Below are positions 30,936 through 40,999 of a DNA stretch of 45,870 nucleotides, piece after piece. Made by a program: the position numbers and the translations under genes. Source of the stretch: Fidelibacterota bacterium (lineage in GTDB: Bacteria > Marinisomatota > Marinisomatia > SCGC-AAA003-L08 > GCA-002719095); assembly GCA_002705575.1 (NCBI GenBank), contig PAHI01000044.1:1-45870 (forward strand), in the 5' to 3' direction. Numbering within the stretch: the stretch's first letter is position 1; the number at the start of each line of letters is the position of its first letter. A model generated the notes under the pieces. The model saw nothing but the letters and a program-made list of their open reading frames with translations, ran no database searches and was not told the DNA's origin.

Positions 30936-31544
30936 TTATTTGTTTTTATCGGCTATGCTTTGTAGAACAATAGTTGTGCTTTTTTGAATTGAAACAACCA
31001 TATTATCTATTATAAACATGACAATGTTTTGACCAAACTGTATAATTACAGCAACAACTAAACCAAATGCAGTTGTATATAGGGCTTGCCCAATACCGTC
31101 TGCTACAATTTTAGGAGATATGTTTTCTGCAGCTGCAATATCAGCAAAGGCAACAATCATTCCAGCAATTGTTCCTAAAAATCCAAGCATTGGAGCTGTT
31201 GCAATGCAAAATGAAATCCAGGTCATGTTTTTTTCTAATGATGCTAGCTCGATTCCGGCTGTTTGTTGGAGTTTTTTTTCAGCTGCTTCGGTTCCTTCTT
31301 GTGCAACCTCAAGCGCGTTATAACATAGGTTTGCAATTGGCCCGAGCTCTTTATCACACATTGTTTTTGCATCATCAAACCCTTTTTCTTTTATTGTAGA
31401 TGCTAATGAAACAGCAAAATCATCTTTTGTTTTTAATGCGCGCATTAAATGATATAGGCGTTCGCCTACAAAAGCTAAACCAACAATTAAAATACCCAAT
31501 ATTGGCCACATAAAAGAACCACCGTTAACGAAAAATTCTACCAT
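30936..31544 (-). CDS. exbB: MotA/TolQ/ExbB proton channel family protein
   Basis: The 202-residue inner-membrane protein has an N-terminal TM (FMWPILGILIVGLAFVGERL) and a cytoplasmic loop with AEKKLQQTAGIELASLEKNM. Two further TMs follow: WISFCIATAPMLGFLGTIAG, including the conserved P-LGLLGTV-type motif, and QALYTTAFGLVVAVIIQFG. This is the standard ExbB topology. It heads the exbB-exbD-exbD-tonB operon. A GAGG sequence lies upstream of the ATG, and the 71-base AT-rich spacer before it contains probable promoter elements that I cannot place exactly. Confidence 0.93.
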   Translation of the reverse strand: MVEFFVNGGSFMWPILGILIVGLAFVGERLYHLMRALKTKDDFAVSLASTIKEKGFDDAKTMCDKELGPIANLCYNALEVAQEGTEAAEKKLQQTAGIELASLEKNMTWISFCIATAPMLGFLGTIAGMIVAFADIAAAENISPKIVADGIGQALYTTAFGLVVAVIIQFGQNIVMFIIDNMVVSIQKSTTIVLQSIADKNK

Positions 31545-31615
31545 TTTATTTAATCCTCAATTTTATTTTAAAATACTGTTTGATTTTATAATTATAAATA
31601 TATACATAAAATCAA

Positions 31616-33175
31616 TTAATTTAATAGCAATAATCTTGCTTGCTCAAAATATTTCAATGATTCTTTTACAACTGCATCATTTAGAATAATTGTTTTGTAA
31701 TATAAATTTCTGTCAAATATTTTATTGGCCAGCTCAGCAGTAAGGCGGTTTTCAATATACTCCCAATCTTTGATTAAAACTTCAGAGGATATTTCATACT
31801 CATTGTTTTTTAACCAAATATAAAAATCATTGTAATTAAGGCTTCTATTTTCATAGAACAAATCAAAATCTTTGTATTGACTATGATTAGCTTTTATAGA
31901 TTCAGAATAATTAAATAAAGGTCTATTGCTATTAAAAACTAATTCTAAGGTTGGTTGAGCCAGCTTGGTTGTGTCTCTGTAGTAAATATCTGGAGTAATT
32001 CCACCACCTCCGTATACTTTGCGTCCTTTTTTTGTTTTAAATATTGGAAGAGTATTCTTTATAGAGTCAGTTAACTCCCTGTTATCATTAAGATTATAAT
32101 AATAATATTCATCAATCCCATCTTCATATGGACGCTGAATAGATCGGCCAGAAGGAGTATAGTATTTGGCAACAGTAATCCTTGTTGCCGTGCTATCATC
32201 TAGCTCATACTGCCTTTGAACAGATCCCTTGCCAAAGCTAGTTTCTCCAACAACTAACCCTCTGTCTAAGTCTTGTAATGTGCCAGATATAATTTCGCTG
32301 GCACTTGCAGAACCCCTATTTATTAAACAAATAATGGGAATTTTTTTGTCAGAATAGTTGAATGTTGCTTTGTATGATTCATTTGCTCCCCAAATTCGTC
32401 CCTTGGTATACAGTAAAGTATCATTGGTAGATATAAACATATCTAATAAATTGATTGCCTGATCAAGTAATCCTCCAGGATTATCTCGTAAGTCTAATAA
32501 TAAATTTTCCATACCCTTTTTTTCCAGACTATTATAAGCATCAACAAACTCTAAAAATGTTTTTTTTGAGAAGCGACTTAGTTTTATATATCCGACATTT
32601 TTATTCATAATAAAATAAGATACAATGCTTTTTAGCGGAATTTTGTCCCTTATTAAAGTTCTAGAGAAAGGTGTTTGGTCCTTTCTTTGTATCGTAACCT
32701 CAACGGAAGTATCTTTAGGCCCTTTTAATTTTTTTAAAACATCAGCGGTAGAAATTTGATATGCAGACTCTCCATTGATCTTAATGATTTTGTCTCCTGA
32801 TTGTAGCCCTGCCTTATCAGAAGGGCCATCAATTATTGGCGTTATAACCGTAATATAATCATCAATTATACTAAATTCGATTCCAATTCCCTCGAATTCT
32901 CCATCAAACTCTTCAGTTGTTTTTTGAAAATCTTGTTTATTTATAAATGCAGAATGAGGATCAAGCTTATTTAGCATGCCTGATATAGCACCTTCCATTA
33001 AAAAATCAAAATCAACATCCTCTACATATTGTTCATCTATTAGCCTAATAACTTTATGAAAAGTCTTAAGCTTGTTAAGTTTGTTTTCGTTGCTGTTTTT
33101 ATTAATAGCAGTAAAAGTAATAATAGAAATTAATACCAGAACAACAACAAAAATTTTATTTATAATATGTTTCAT
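31616..33175 (-). CDS. ctpA: carboxy-terminal processing protease, S41 family (CtpA/Prc-like)
   Basis: This is a periplasmic, membrane-tethered serine protease. Seen: an N-terminal signal/anchor (HIINKIFVVVLVLISIITFT), the family segment LDPHSAFINKQDF, a PDZ domain (from FEGIGIEFSIIDDYITVITP to QSGDKIIKINGESA), and the catalytic domain. That domain has LRDNPGGLLDQA, the nucleophile Ser in NRGSASASEIISG, and the general-base Lys in SFGKGSVQRQ. TPSGRSIQ and GGGITPDI follow. The length of 519 residues is usual. It is divergent from uvrA over 101 bases and lies upstream of the exbB operon on the same strand. Confidence 0.95.
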   Translation of the reverse strand: MKHIINKIFVVVLVLISIITFTAINKNSNENKLNKLKTFHKVIRLIDEQYVEDVDFDFLMEGAISGMLNKLDPHSAFINKQDFQKTTEEFDGEFEGIGIEFSIIDDYITVITPIIDGPSDKAGLQSGDKIIKINGESAYQISTADVLKKLKGPKDTSVEVTIQRKDQTPFSRTLIRDKIPLKSIVSYFIMNKNVGYIKLSRFSKKTFLEFVDAYNSLEKKGMENLLLDLRDNPGGLLDQAINLLDMFISTNDTLLYTKGRIWGANESYKATFNYSDKKIPIICLINRGSASASEIISGTLQDLDRGLVVGETSFGKGSVQRQYELDDSTATRITVAKYYTPSGRSIQRPYEDGIDEYYYYNLNDNRELTDSIKNTLPIFKTKKGRKVYGGGGITPDIYYRDTTKLAQPTLELVFNSNRPLFNYSESIKANHSQYKDFDLFYENRSLNYNDFYIWLKNNEYEISSEVLIKDWEYIENRLTAELANKIFDRNLYYKTIILNDAVVKESLKYFEQARLLLLN

Positions 33176-33276
33176 TTTTAAAGAAAGAATTAAATCAGTT
33201 TAATTTAATATATATTAAGACTTGAAACTTACTAATATCTCCAATAGCTTTTAAGTTAATATTTATTTAAAATCTA

Positions 33277-36090
33277 ATGTCTAAAAATTTTATAAAAGAT
33301 AAAATTATAATTAAAGGAGCTCGTCAGCACAATCTTAAAAACATAGATGTTAGCATACCTAGAAATACTTTAACAGTTATAACTGGTTTATCTGGCTCTG
33401 GCAAGTCTTCATTAGCTTTTGATACAATATATGCTGAAGGACAAAGAAAATATGTTGAATCTTTATCTTCTTATGTAAGACAATTTTTAGGACTAATGCA
33501 AAAACCTGATGTAGATACGATTGAAGGCCTTTCTCCAGCGATATCAATTGAACAAAAATCTACAAGTAAAAATCCAAGATCAACAGTTGGAACAGTTACA
33601 GAAATATATGATTATCTGAGACTGTTATATGCTAGAATAGGAATACAACATTGTAATAAATGTGAAAAATTAGTTAGTAAGCAAACGTTGTCTGAAATTG
33701 CGAAATCAATAATGAATTTTAAAAAAGATGATATTATTTATTTAATGGCCCCAATTATTAAAGGAAAAAAAGGAGAGTTTTCCGACTTACTCTCTGGTAT
33801 TGCAAAAAAAGGCTTTATGAGGGTTAGAATAGATGGCAAGAATTATAGAATCAACGCATGTCCCAAGCTACACAAAAATAAGAAGCATTCTATAGAGGTG
33901 ATAGTTGATCGCATAAAATTAGATAACAATATTAATGAGCGTCTATCTAATTCATTAGAAATAATATCTAAAATGTCTAATGGTGAAATTATAGTTAATA
34001 ACGGAAAAAGCGATACGCTTTTTAGCGAAAATTATTCTTGTAGTAGTTGCAATATTTCATACGAGCCTTTAGAACCTACAAATTTTTCATTTAACTCACC
34101 ATATGGAGCTTGCAATAGTTGTGATGGCTTAGGAACTAAAACAGAGCTTGATATTGATAAAATTATTCCCGATAAAAGAAAAAGCTTGATAGATGGAGCA
34201 ATTGCGCCAATTAGAGGAAACGCTTTAACCGGGAAAGGAATTAGCCAGGTTATAAAAAAATTATTTTCAGATTACAACATATCATATACAACGCCATGGG
34301 AAAGTATTAATCAAGAAATTAAAGACATATTAATTAATGGTGTTAATATAGTTAGAAGAAAAAATTATTATAATGTATATAATTTTGAAGGAATTATTCC
34401 CAACCTAAGAAGAAGATATCTTAACTCAAAATCGCAATATATTAGAGATTGGATTGAGCAATATATGTCTCAAATACCGTGCCCAAAATGTAATGGAATG
34501 AAGCTTAATAAGTCCAGTTTGTCGGTTTTTATTAAAAACCACAACATAATAGATTTAACAAAATATTCTGTTGAGTCGTTATTTGATTTTTTTAAATCTA
34601 TTAAATTAAACAAAACTGATTCTGAAATTGCGAAACCTATTTTAAAAGAAATAAAAGAGAGATTAAGTTTTTTGAATAATGTTGGTGTAGGATATCTAAG
34701 TTTATTTAGAAGCGCTAGAACCCTTTCAGGTGGAGAGGCTCAGAGAATTAGATTGGCAACTCAAATAGGTTCTCAATTAACAGGAGTTTTATATGTTTTA
34801 GATGAGCCCTCAATAGGCTTACATCAAAGAGACAATGCAAAGCTGATTAAAACACTTCAAAGCTTAAAGAATATTGGCAATACGGTAATAGTTGTGGAGC
34901 ACGATGAGGAAACAATGCAGAGTGCAGATTGGATTATAGATATAGGTCCAAAAGCCGGGGTTTATGGAGGCAAGGTAATTGCAAGTGGTAGTCCAAAACA
35001 AATAATGCAAAACAAAAAATCAATAACGGGTCAGTATTTATCAAAAAATAAAAAAATAGAATATAACAAAAAAAGAAGAAAGGGTAGCGGGAAAAACATT
35101 GTAATTAAGGGTGCAAGCGGCAATAACTTAAAAAAAATTGACTGTTCTTTTCCTATCGGCAAATTAATTTGTGTGACAGGAGTTTCAGGTTCTGGAAAGT
35201 CTACCCTGATAAAACAAACTCTATATCCAGCGATGTTTGAAAGGATTTATGCAAACAATTCCTTTAATAAATCCTTGCCGTTTACTGAATTAAAAGGGTT
35301 AAGACCAATAGACAAAGTAATATTAATTGATCAGTCTCCAATTGGAAAAACGCCACGCTCAAACCCCGCAACCTATACAGGACTTTTTACTCATATTAGA
35401 GAATTATATAGCAACTTAAATGAATCAAAGATTAGGGGATACAAGCCTGGAAGATTTTCTTTTAATGTTAAAGGAGGAAGGTGTGAAAAGTGTCAGGGAG
35501 CAGGCTTAATTAAAATTGAAATGTACTTATTGCCAGACATCTATATAAATTGTGATGAGTGTAATGGAAGAAGGTTTAATAGCGACACCTTGGATATAAC
35601 ATATAAAGGTAAAAATATTTTTCAAATATTAGATATGACAATAGATGAAGCGACAAGTTTTTTCAAGAATCATAAATCAATTAACAGAAAGCTTCAAACA
35701 TTGTTAGATGTTGGTTTGGGATATATTAAACTAGGTCAATCTTCAACCACTTTATCAGGAGGAGAGGCTCAAAGAATCAAGCTTTCTTCAGAGCTTTCTC
35801 GAGTTATAACTGGTCGCTCTGTATATATGCTTGATGAGCCAACAACGGGATTACACTTTGAAGATATACGGCTATTGTTAAGCGTACTTAATAATTTAGT
35901 AAACAGAGGAAACACTGTCATTGTTATAGAACATAACATGGACATTATTAAGTCTTCAGACTGGGTTATAGATATAGGCCCAGAGGGAGGAGATAGCGGA
36001 GGGCAAATTATTGCAGTTGGGGCACCTGAAGAAATTATAAAAAACAAAAAATCTGAAACAGGAAAATATCTTATAAAATATTTAGATTAA
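33277..36090 (+). CDS. uvrA: excinuclease ABC subunit A (UvrA)
   Basis: UvrA is the damage-recognition ATPase of nucleotide excision repair and the partner of Mfd, which is also in this window. The 937-residue protein has two ABC units: Walker A GLSGSGKSSLAFDT (about 33) and GVSGSGKSTLI (about 638), and signatures LSGGEAQRIRLA and LSGGEAQRIKLS, each followed by a Walker B LDEPS/LDEPT. Two zinc-finger cysteine pairs are visible: CSSCNISYEP... to ACNSCDGLG, and CEKCQGAG... to CDECNGRR. The length is standard. It begins the plus-strand run leading into ruvB, with no Shine-Dalgarno evident. Confidence 0.98.
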   Translation: MSKNFIKDKIIIKGARQHNLKNIDVSIPRNTLTVITGLSGSGKSSLAFDTIYAEGQRKYVESLSSYVRQFLGLMQKPDVDTIEGLSPAISIEQKSTSKNPRSTVGTVTEIYDYLRLLYARIGIQHCNKCEKLVSKQTLSEIAKSIMNFKKDDIIYLMAPIIKGKKGEFSDLLSGIAKKGFMRVRIDGKNYRINACPKLHKNKKHSIEVIVDRIKLDNNINERLSNSLEIISKMSNGEIIVNNGKSDTLFSENYSCSSCNISYEPLEPTNFSFNSPYGACNSCDGLGTKTELDIDKIIPDKRKSLIDGAIAPIRGNALTGKGISQVIKKLFSDYNISYTTPWESINQEIKDILINGVNIVRRKNYYNVYNFEGIIPNLRRRYLNSKSQYIRDWIEQYMSQIPCPKCNGMKLNKSSLSVFIKNHNIIDLTKYSVESLFDFFKSIKLNKTDSEIAKPILKEIKERLSFLNNVGVGYLSLFRSARTLSGGEAQRIRLATQIGSQLTGVLYVLDEPSIGLHQRDNAKLIKTLQSLKNIGNTVIVVEHDEETMQSADWIIDIGPKAGVYGGKVIASGSPKQIMQNKKSITGQYLSKNKKIEYNKKRRKGSGKNIVIKGASGNNLKKIDCSFPIGKLICVTGVSGSGKSTLIKQTLYPAMFERIYANNSFNKSLPFTELKGLRPIDKVILIDQSPIGKTPRSNPATYTGLFTHIRELYSNLNESKIRGYKPGRFSFNVKGGRCEKCQGAGLIKIEMYLLPDIYINCDECNGRRFNSDTLDITYKGKNIFQILDMTIDEATSFFKNHKSINRKLQTLLDVGLGYIKLGQSSTTLSGGEAQRIKLSSELSRVITGRSVYMLDEPTTGLHFEDIRLLLSVLNNLVNRGNTVIVIEHNMDIIKSSDWVIDIGPEGGDSGGQIIAVGAPEEIIKNKKSETGKYLIKYLD

Positions 36091-36119
36091 ATAGTAAAAT
36101 TTGAATAAATTTTGAGTCG

Positions 36120-37127
36120 ATGATTAAATCAGAAAAAGAAAACAAAGAAGCAACAAACCCTGAAAAAATTAAAGAAGATTTAAACCAAGAGCAGTCCTTA
36201 AGGCCAGATTCTTTTAAGGATTTTATAGGTCAAAATGAATTATTAGATAATTTGTCAGTATATATTAAGGCAGCACAAAAAAGGTCTGAATCTTTAGACC
36301 ACGTGCTTTTATTTGGGCCTCCAGGGTTAGGAAAAACGACATTAGCAAAAATAATTTCAAAGGAAATGAACGTTAATTTTAAGATGTCATCAGGCCCAAT
36401 ATTAGAAAAAGCTGGAGATTTAGCAGGAATATTGACTAATCTAGAATCAAAAGATGTGTTTTTTATTGATGAAGTACATAGACTCAAAACAATTGTTGAA
36501 GAGTATTTATATTCTGCTATGGAAGACTATACAATTGATATAATGCTTGATAAGGGACCAAATGCGCGCAGTATTATTTTAAACTTAAATGCGTTTACTT
36601 TAGTTGGAGCAACAACTCGTTTAGGAAAATTGACATCACCATTAAGAGATAGATTTGGAGTTATCTTAAGGTTAGATTATTATAATAATTTGGATTTATT
36701 TAAAATTATTAAGCGTTCATGCGATATTCTAAATATTAAAATTGATGATAAGGGGGCCAAGGAAATTGCTAGAAGATCTCGGGGAACTCCAAGAATTGCA
36801 AATCGTATTTTAAAGAGGGCCAGAGACTTTGCTGAGGTAGAATCAAAAGGAGTTATTGATTACAAAATAGCAGATTTATGTTTGTCTCGACTAGGAATAG
36901 ATAAAAACGGATTAGATAATATGGACAGGCTGATTTTAGATGCTTTGATTGACAAATTTGAAGGAGGGCCTGTTGGCATAGAATCGCTTAGTGTGGCAAT
37001 TTCTGAAGATGCAGGGACTGTCGAAGAGGTTTATGAACCATATTTAATTAAAGAAGGATATATGCAAAGAACTTCTCGGGGGAGATTAGCCTTAGAAAAA
37101 GCGTATAATTATTTAGAAAAAAAGTAA
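36120..37127 (+). CDS. ruvB: Holliday junction branch migration helicase RuvB
   Basis: RuvB is the hexameric motor that drives Holliday junction migration with RuvA. The 335-residue product shows RPDSFKDFIGQ, Walker A FGPPGLGKTTLA, Walker B FFIDEVHRL, sensor LVGATTRLGKLTSPLRDRFG with the arginine finger, and GTPRIANRILKRARDF. The C-terminal winged helix has EPYLIKEGYMQRTSRGR. ruvA and ruvC are not in the window. It starts 30 bases after uvrA and precedes queA by 38 bases. ruvB-queA adjacency is common in bacteria. Confidence 0.98.
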   Translation: MIKSEKENKEATNPEKIKEDLNQEQSLRPDSFKDFIGQNELLDNLSVYIKAAQKRSESLDHVLLFGPPGLGKTTLAKIISKEMNVNFKMSSGPILEKAGDLAGILTNLESKDVFFIDEVHRLKTIVEEYLYSAMEDYTIDIMLDKGPNARSIILNLNAFTLVGATTRLGKLTSPLRDRFGVILRLDYYNNLDLFKIIKRSCDILNIKIDDKGAKEIARRSRGTPRIANRILKRARDFAEVESKGVIDYKIADLCLSRLGIDKNGLDNMDRLILDALIDKFEGGPVGIESLSVAISEDAGTVEEVYEPYLIKEGYMQRTSRGRLALEKAYNYLEKK

Positions 37128-37164
37128 AAATTAAATTGACATTTTTTAAAACAAGGAGTTACAA

Positions 37165-38223
37165 ATGTATTTTGGATCAGTAGAAAAACCACCAAGATTA
37201 GTCGAGTTTAAAATGGAGATTCCTAAAGCTCGAATTGCACAAAAACCATATTTAAAAAGAGACCAATGTAAATTAATGGTTCTCGATAGATCTGATGAAA
37301 GCATTCATCATTTGAATTTTTCAGATATTACAGATTTTTTCAAAAAAGGCGACGTGTTGGTTAAGAACCATACAAAGGTTTTTGCAGCAAGATTATTTGC
37401 CAAAAAAGATAAATCGGATGCTAATGTAGAAGTTTTTTTATTAAGAGAGCTTCAACCAACACTTTGGGAGGCAATGGTTCGGCCTGCTCGAAAAGTTAGA
37501 ATTGGCAACAAATTACTTTTTAATGATAATATTGTTTGTGACGTTATAGACAATACAATTTCCGGAGGAAGGGTTTTACGATTTGATTTTGAAGGCGAAA
37601 GCTTGTTCCCTTTCATTGAAAAGAATGGTGCGTGTCCGCTACCTAATTATATTTCAAGAAAGCCTGTTGATTCAGATAAGAAAAACTATCAGACTGTTTA
37701 TGCAGAAGAACAGGGTTCTGTTGCAGCTCCAACTGCAGGTATGCATTTTACGCCACAGTTGCTAGATAAATTAACTAAAAAAGGAGTCATTAACGCTCCT
37801 ATTGTTTTACATATTGGATTGGGAACATTTAAGCCGATATTAGTTGAAGATCTAACGCGTCATAACATGGATTCTGAATATTATACTGTACCACCAGAAA
37901 CAGCCACTACAATTAATAAAGCAAAAGAAAAGAGAAGAAAAATCACTGCTGTTGGAACATCTACCGTAAGAACATTAGAGACAGTTATAGTTTCTGGCTT
38001 TCAGATTACATCCAAAAAAGGGTGGACAGATAAATTTATTTACCCTCCCTATGATTTTAAAATGGTTGATCAATTAATCACCAATTTTCACCAGCCTCAG
38101 TCTACCTTAATGATGTTAGTAGCTGCTTTTGCTAATAAAGATTTTATACTTAGGGCATATAAAGAGGCAATTAAGAAAAAATATAATTTTTACTCATATG
38201 GTGATGCAATGCTGATAATATAA
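37165..38223 (+). CDS. queA: S-adenosylmethionine:tRNA ribosyltransferase-isomerase QueA
   Basis: QueA transfers and isomerises the ribose of S-adenosylmethionine onto preQ1-modified tRNA to form epoxyqueuosine. Together with queF here it shows that this organism makes queuosine. The 352-residue protein has the family motifs RIAQKPYLKRDQCKLMVLDR, LWEAMVRPARKVRIGNKLLF, YAEEQGSVAAPTAGMHFTPQ, VLHIGLGTFKPI and LITNFHQPQSTLMMLVAAF. A clear AAGGAG lies 7 bases before the ATG. It leads into ispF after 4 bases. Confidence 0.97.
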   Translation: MYFGSVEKPPRLVEFKMEIPKARIAQKPYLKRDQCKLMVLDRSDESIHHLNFSDITDFFKKGDVLVKNHTKVFAARLFAKKDKSDANVEVFLLRELQPTLWEAMVRPARKVRIGNKLLFNDNIVCDVIDNTISGGRVLRFDFEGESLFPFIEKNGACPLPNYISRKPVDSDKKNYQTVYAEEQGSVAAPTAGMHFTPQLLDKLTKKGVINAPIVLHIGLGTFKPILVEDLTRHNMDSEYYTVPPETATTINKAKEKRRKITAVGTSTVRTLETVIVSGFQITSKKGWTDKFIYPPYDFKMVDQLITNFHQPQSTLMMLVAAFANKDFILRAYKEAIKKKYNFYSYGDAMLII

Positions 38224-38227
38224 AATT

Positions 38228-38713
38228 ATGGATATAAGAGTTGGAAACGGATATGATACACATCCTTTAATTAATGGAGAATCTTTAATTTTGGGAGGAG
38301 TGCTTGTGCCACACCATAAGGGAATCAAAGGGCATTCAGATGGCGATGTTTTGACTCATGCAATAATTGACTCAATATTAGGAGCAACAGCTTTAGGTGA
38401 TATTGGTAAGTTTTTTCCTTCTAAAAACATGAATTTAAAAGGTATATCAAGCCTAACTCTGCTGTCTGAAATTATCAGTATAATTGGCAAAAAATCCTTC
38501 TACATTTTAAACATAGATTCAACTATTATTTTAGAAGCGCCCAAAATAGAAAAATATATTGATTCAATAAAATCATCATTAGCAAACATTTTATTGATAC
38601 CAAAAGACAAAATATCCGTTAAGGCTACAACAAATGATAGGCTTGGATTTATTGGAGAAGAAAGAGGGATATCTGTTATTTCAACGGTTTTGATTAAAAA
38701 GCTTAATGATTAA
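38228..38713 (+). CDS. ispF: 2-C-methyl-D-erythritol 2,4-cyclodiphosphate synthase IspF
   Basis: This enzyme cyclises CDP-ME-2-phosphate in the MEP isoprenoid pathway; ispE, the preceding step, is 1.4 kb downstream. The 161-residue protein has the metal ligands Asp10 and His12 in GNGYDTHPL and His44 in GHSDGDVLTHAIIDSI. GALGDIGKFFP-type sequence (TALGDIGKFFPS) and the C-terminal KATTNDRLGFIGEERGI are also present. All are diagnostic. It overlaps gltX by 8 bases. Confidence 0.97.
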   Translation: MDIRVGNGYDTHPLINGESLILGGVLVPHHKGIKGHSDGDVLTHAIIDSILGATALGDIGKFFPSKNMNLKGISSLTLLSEIISIIGKKSFYILNIDSTIILEAPKIEKYIDSIKSSLANILLIPKDKISVKATTNDRLGFIGEERGISVISTVLIKKLND

Positions 38714-40130
38714 CAAAGAAAATATTAGGCTTCGTTTTGCTCCAAGTCCAACGGGGTATTTACATGTTGGAGGGCTAAGAACAGCTCTATACAATTATTT
38801 GTTCGCTAAGAAAAATAATGGAAAATTAATATTAAGAATAGAAGACACAGATCAAAAGAGATTAGTAGATAATTCAATTGATAATATTATAAAAGTTCTT
38901 AATTGGTCTGGCATAGAATTTGATGAAGGCCCACACTTAAAAACCGGCACAAAAGGTCCATATATTCAGTCAGAGAGAATTAATATATATAAAAAATATA
39001 TGTTAGAGTTAGTTCGCAAAGGAGATGCCTATATTTGTTTTTATTCAGATGAAAGAATGAAAAAAATAAACAGCTCTGATTCATTTAAAAAAACAGCAAG
39101 TGAATACGACAAAAGGTTTAAAGACCTTATTCCTGGAGAAGCTATAAATAGAATGACTAATGGTGAAAATTGTGTGGTACGTTTAGCAATGCCAATTAAA
39201 GGCAAAGTTATAATAGACGATTTGATAAAAGGTAAAACGAGCTTTGATTATAAATTAATTGATGATCCTATTATTATTAAATCTGATGGCTTTCCAACCT
39301 ATCACTTTGCAAATGTTGTTGATGATTATAATATGCAAATTAGCCATGTTATAAGGGGAGAAGAGTGGCTGCCGAGCCTTCCTAAGCATATACATCTATA
39401 TAATTGTTTTAATTGGAGGGTACCTAAGTTTGCTCATTTGCCACTTCTTTTAAATGAAAATAGGACTAAGCTTTCTAAGCGCCAAGGAGATGTTGCCGTA
39501 GAAGATTATATTGAAAAAGGATATATGAAAGATGCATTAATTAATTTTATTGCATTATTGGGATGGCACGAATCTAATAATCAGGAGTTTTATACAATTA
39601 GTGAATTAAAGAAAGTTTTTTCTTTGGACCGGGTTCAAAGTTCAGGTGCTGTTTTCAATCTTCAAAAATTAAATTGGCTAAATCAACATTATATTAAAAA
39701 TCTCAGTTCTGCAGAAATTGTCAAGCTTTCTGAAAAATTTATTCCAAAAAAATGGAAAGTAAATCATGGTATGGTTGAATTAATTAAAGAAAAATTGTCT
39801 AAAATTTCCGATATTAAAGATCAATTAACCCCCTTTTTTATAGCTCCTGAGGTATCTAGAAAGTCTGTTTTAGAAAAGTATCCTAAAAGCAATATTTATG
39901 ATATTGCTGTTTATATGATTAAGCACTTAGAAAAACATAATAACATGAATAAAGATTTATTAAGTAAAATAATGAATGACATTGCTGAGAAAACAGGGTC
40001 AAAAGGAAAAAATTTATGGCAGCCGGTTCGTTTTATTATAACAGGCCAAGAGCATGGTGCAGACCTTTCATCGTTTATCTCTCTTCTTGGAAATAATGAA
40101 TGTATAAAGCGATTCAATAATGTCCTCTAA
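38706..40130 (+). CDS. gltX: glutamyl-tRNA synthetase
   Basis: This class I aminoacyl-tRNA synthetase charges tRNA-Glu, and in organisms with GatCAB also tRNA-Gln. The HIGH region is APSPTGYLHVGGLRTALYNY (about 11-30), with RIEDTD after it. The KMSKS region is RTKLSKRQGDVAVEDY (about 252). The C-terminal helical anticodon-binding domain ends with GQEHGADLSSFISLLG. The length of 474 residues is normal. A tRNA-Gln gene lies 0.9 kb downstream and no glutaminyl-tRNA synthetase or gatCAB is seen here, so discrimination cannot be judged. It overlaps ispF and ispE. Confidence 0.97.
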   Translation: MINKENIRLRFAPSPTGYLHVGGLRTALYNYLFAKKNNGKLILRIEDTDQKRLVDNSIDNIIKVLNWSGIEFDEGPHLKTGTKGPYIQSERINIYKKYMLELVRKGDAYICFYSDERMKKINSSDSFKKTASEYDKRFKDLIPGEAINRMTNGENCVVRLAMPIKGKVIIDDLIKGKTSFDYKLIDDPIIIKSDGFPTYHFANVVDDYNMQISHVIRGEEWLPSLPKHIHLYNCFNWRVPKFAHLPLLLNENRTKLSKRQGDVAVEDYIEKGYMKDALINFIALLGWHESNNQEFYTISELKKVFSLDRVQSSGAVFNLQKLNWLNQHYIKNLSSAEIVKLSEKFIPKKWKVNHGMVELIKEKLSKISDIKDQLTPFFIAPEVSRKSVLEKYPKSNIYDIAVYMIKHLEKHNNMNKDLLSKIMNDIAEKTGSKGKNLWQPVRFIITGQEHGADLSSFISLLGNNECIKRFNNVL

Positions 40131-40992
40131 TGAAATATTGTTAGAGAAAAATTTATCCTCTAATGCGAAAGTTAACATAGGTCTGAATATTTTTGACAAA
40201 AATTCTAATGGTTATCATATTTTAGAATCTTTGATGCAAGAGGTTTCGCTAAGCGATAACATTTGCATCAAAGTGTATAGCTGTGATGGCGGTGTAATAT
40301 TTAAATCAAAAGGACAGCCTATAAATTGCAGCACAAAAGAAAATTCATGCTATAAAATTACTAGCATAGTGAAAAAGCAATACAATATTAAAAATAAAAT
40401 ATGTATTGAGTTGAACAAAAAAATTCCTTTAGGGTCCGGTTTAGGTGGGGGCTCAAGCAACGCTGCATGTATATTAAACTTCTTAGATACTTTTTTTAAT
40501 ATAAAAATTACAAAAAAAGAAAAAATTAATATATGTAGAATTATTGGCATGGATGTGCCCTTTTTCATTAATGGAGGACTGCAATATGCAGAGGGCATGG
40601 GAGACCAAACAAGTATTATGCCACCTATTTTTAAAGATAAATATTTTGTAATAGCCTGTCCGCAATTTAGTATATCAACCAAGTGGGCATATTCAAAAAT
40701 AAATAAAAACTTGTTGAATAAAAAAAAGCTGTATAATTTACTTGCCCTTGAAGATTCCATAAAATGGGATTTTTTTAGGAATGATTTTGAAGAAGTAGTG
40801 ATACCAAGGTATCCAGAAGTTAGAGAATTAAAAAAAGCAATGCTTAGTAGTGGAGCTGTATACTCTAGCTTGTCGGGAAGTGGCTCGACTGTTTTTGGTA
40901 TTTATAATAATTTTAATCAAGCTAAATCTTTTTCAGATTTTATTGATTATAAAAAATATCACATCACAGTTACTTCCCCAATATATAGATGA
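40120..40992 (+). CDS. ispE: 4-diphosphocytidyl-2-C-methyl-D-erythritol kinase IspE
   Basis: IspE phosphorylates CDP-ME in the MEP pathway. It is a GHMP kinase of 290 residues, with SSNAKVNIGLNIFDKNSNGY (catalytic Lys, about 13-32), the ATP-binding loop PLGSGLGGGSSNAACIL, MDVPFFINGG, and a C-terminal SLSGSGSTVFGIY. The start overlaps the gltX stop by 11 bases. It ends 7 bases before the tRNA-Gln gene. The ispE-tRNA-Gln-prs-rplY-pth order is a common bacterial neighbourhood. Confidence 0.96.
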   Translation: MSSNEILLEKNLSSNAKVNIGLNIFDKNSNGYHILESLMQEVSLSDNICIKVYSCDGGVIFKSKGQPINCSTKENSCYKITSIVKKQYNIKNKICIELNKKIPLGSGLGGGSSNAACILNFLDTFFNIKITKKEKINICRIIGMDVPFFINGGLQYAEGMGDQTSIMPPIFKDKYFVIACPQFSISTKWAYSKINKNLLNKKKLYNLLALEDSIKWDFFRNDFEEVVIPRYPEVRELKKAMLSSGAVYSSLSGSGSTVFGIYNNFNQAKSFSDFIDYKKYHITVTSPIYR

Positions 40993-40999
40993 TAATTTT

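Noticed and set aside
37135..37140. TTGACA as a -35 box for queA
   Set aside because: No -10 box can fit at the right distance before the queA start; the position is too close to the ribosome-binding site.
40350..40760. 136-codon antisense frame in ispE
   Set aside because: It overlaps conserved GHMP kinase sequence and has no recognisable domain. Similar antisense frames in ppdK, sdhA, uvrA and hppA are treated the same way.
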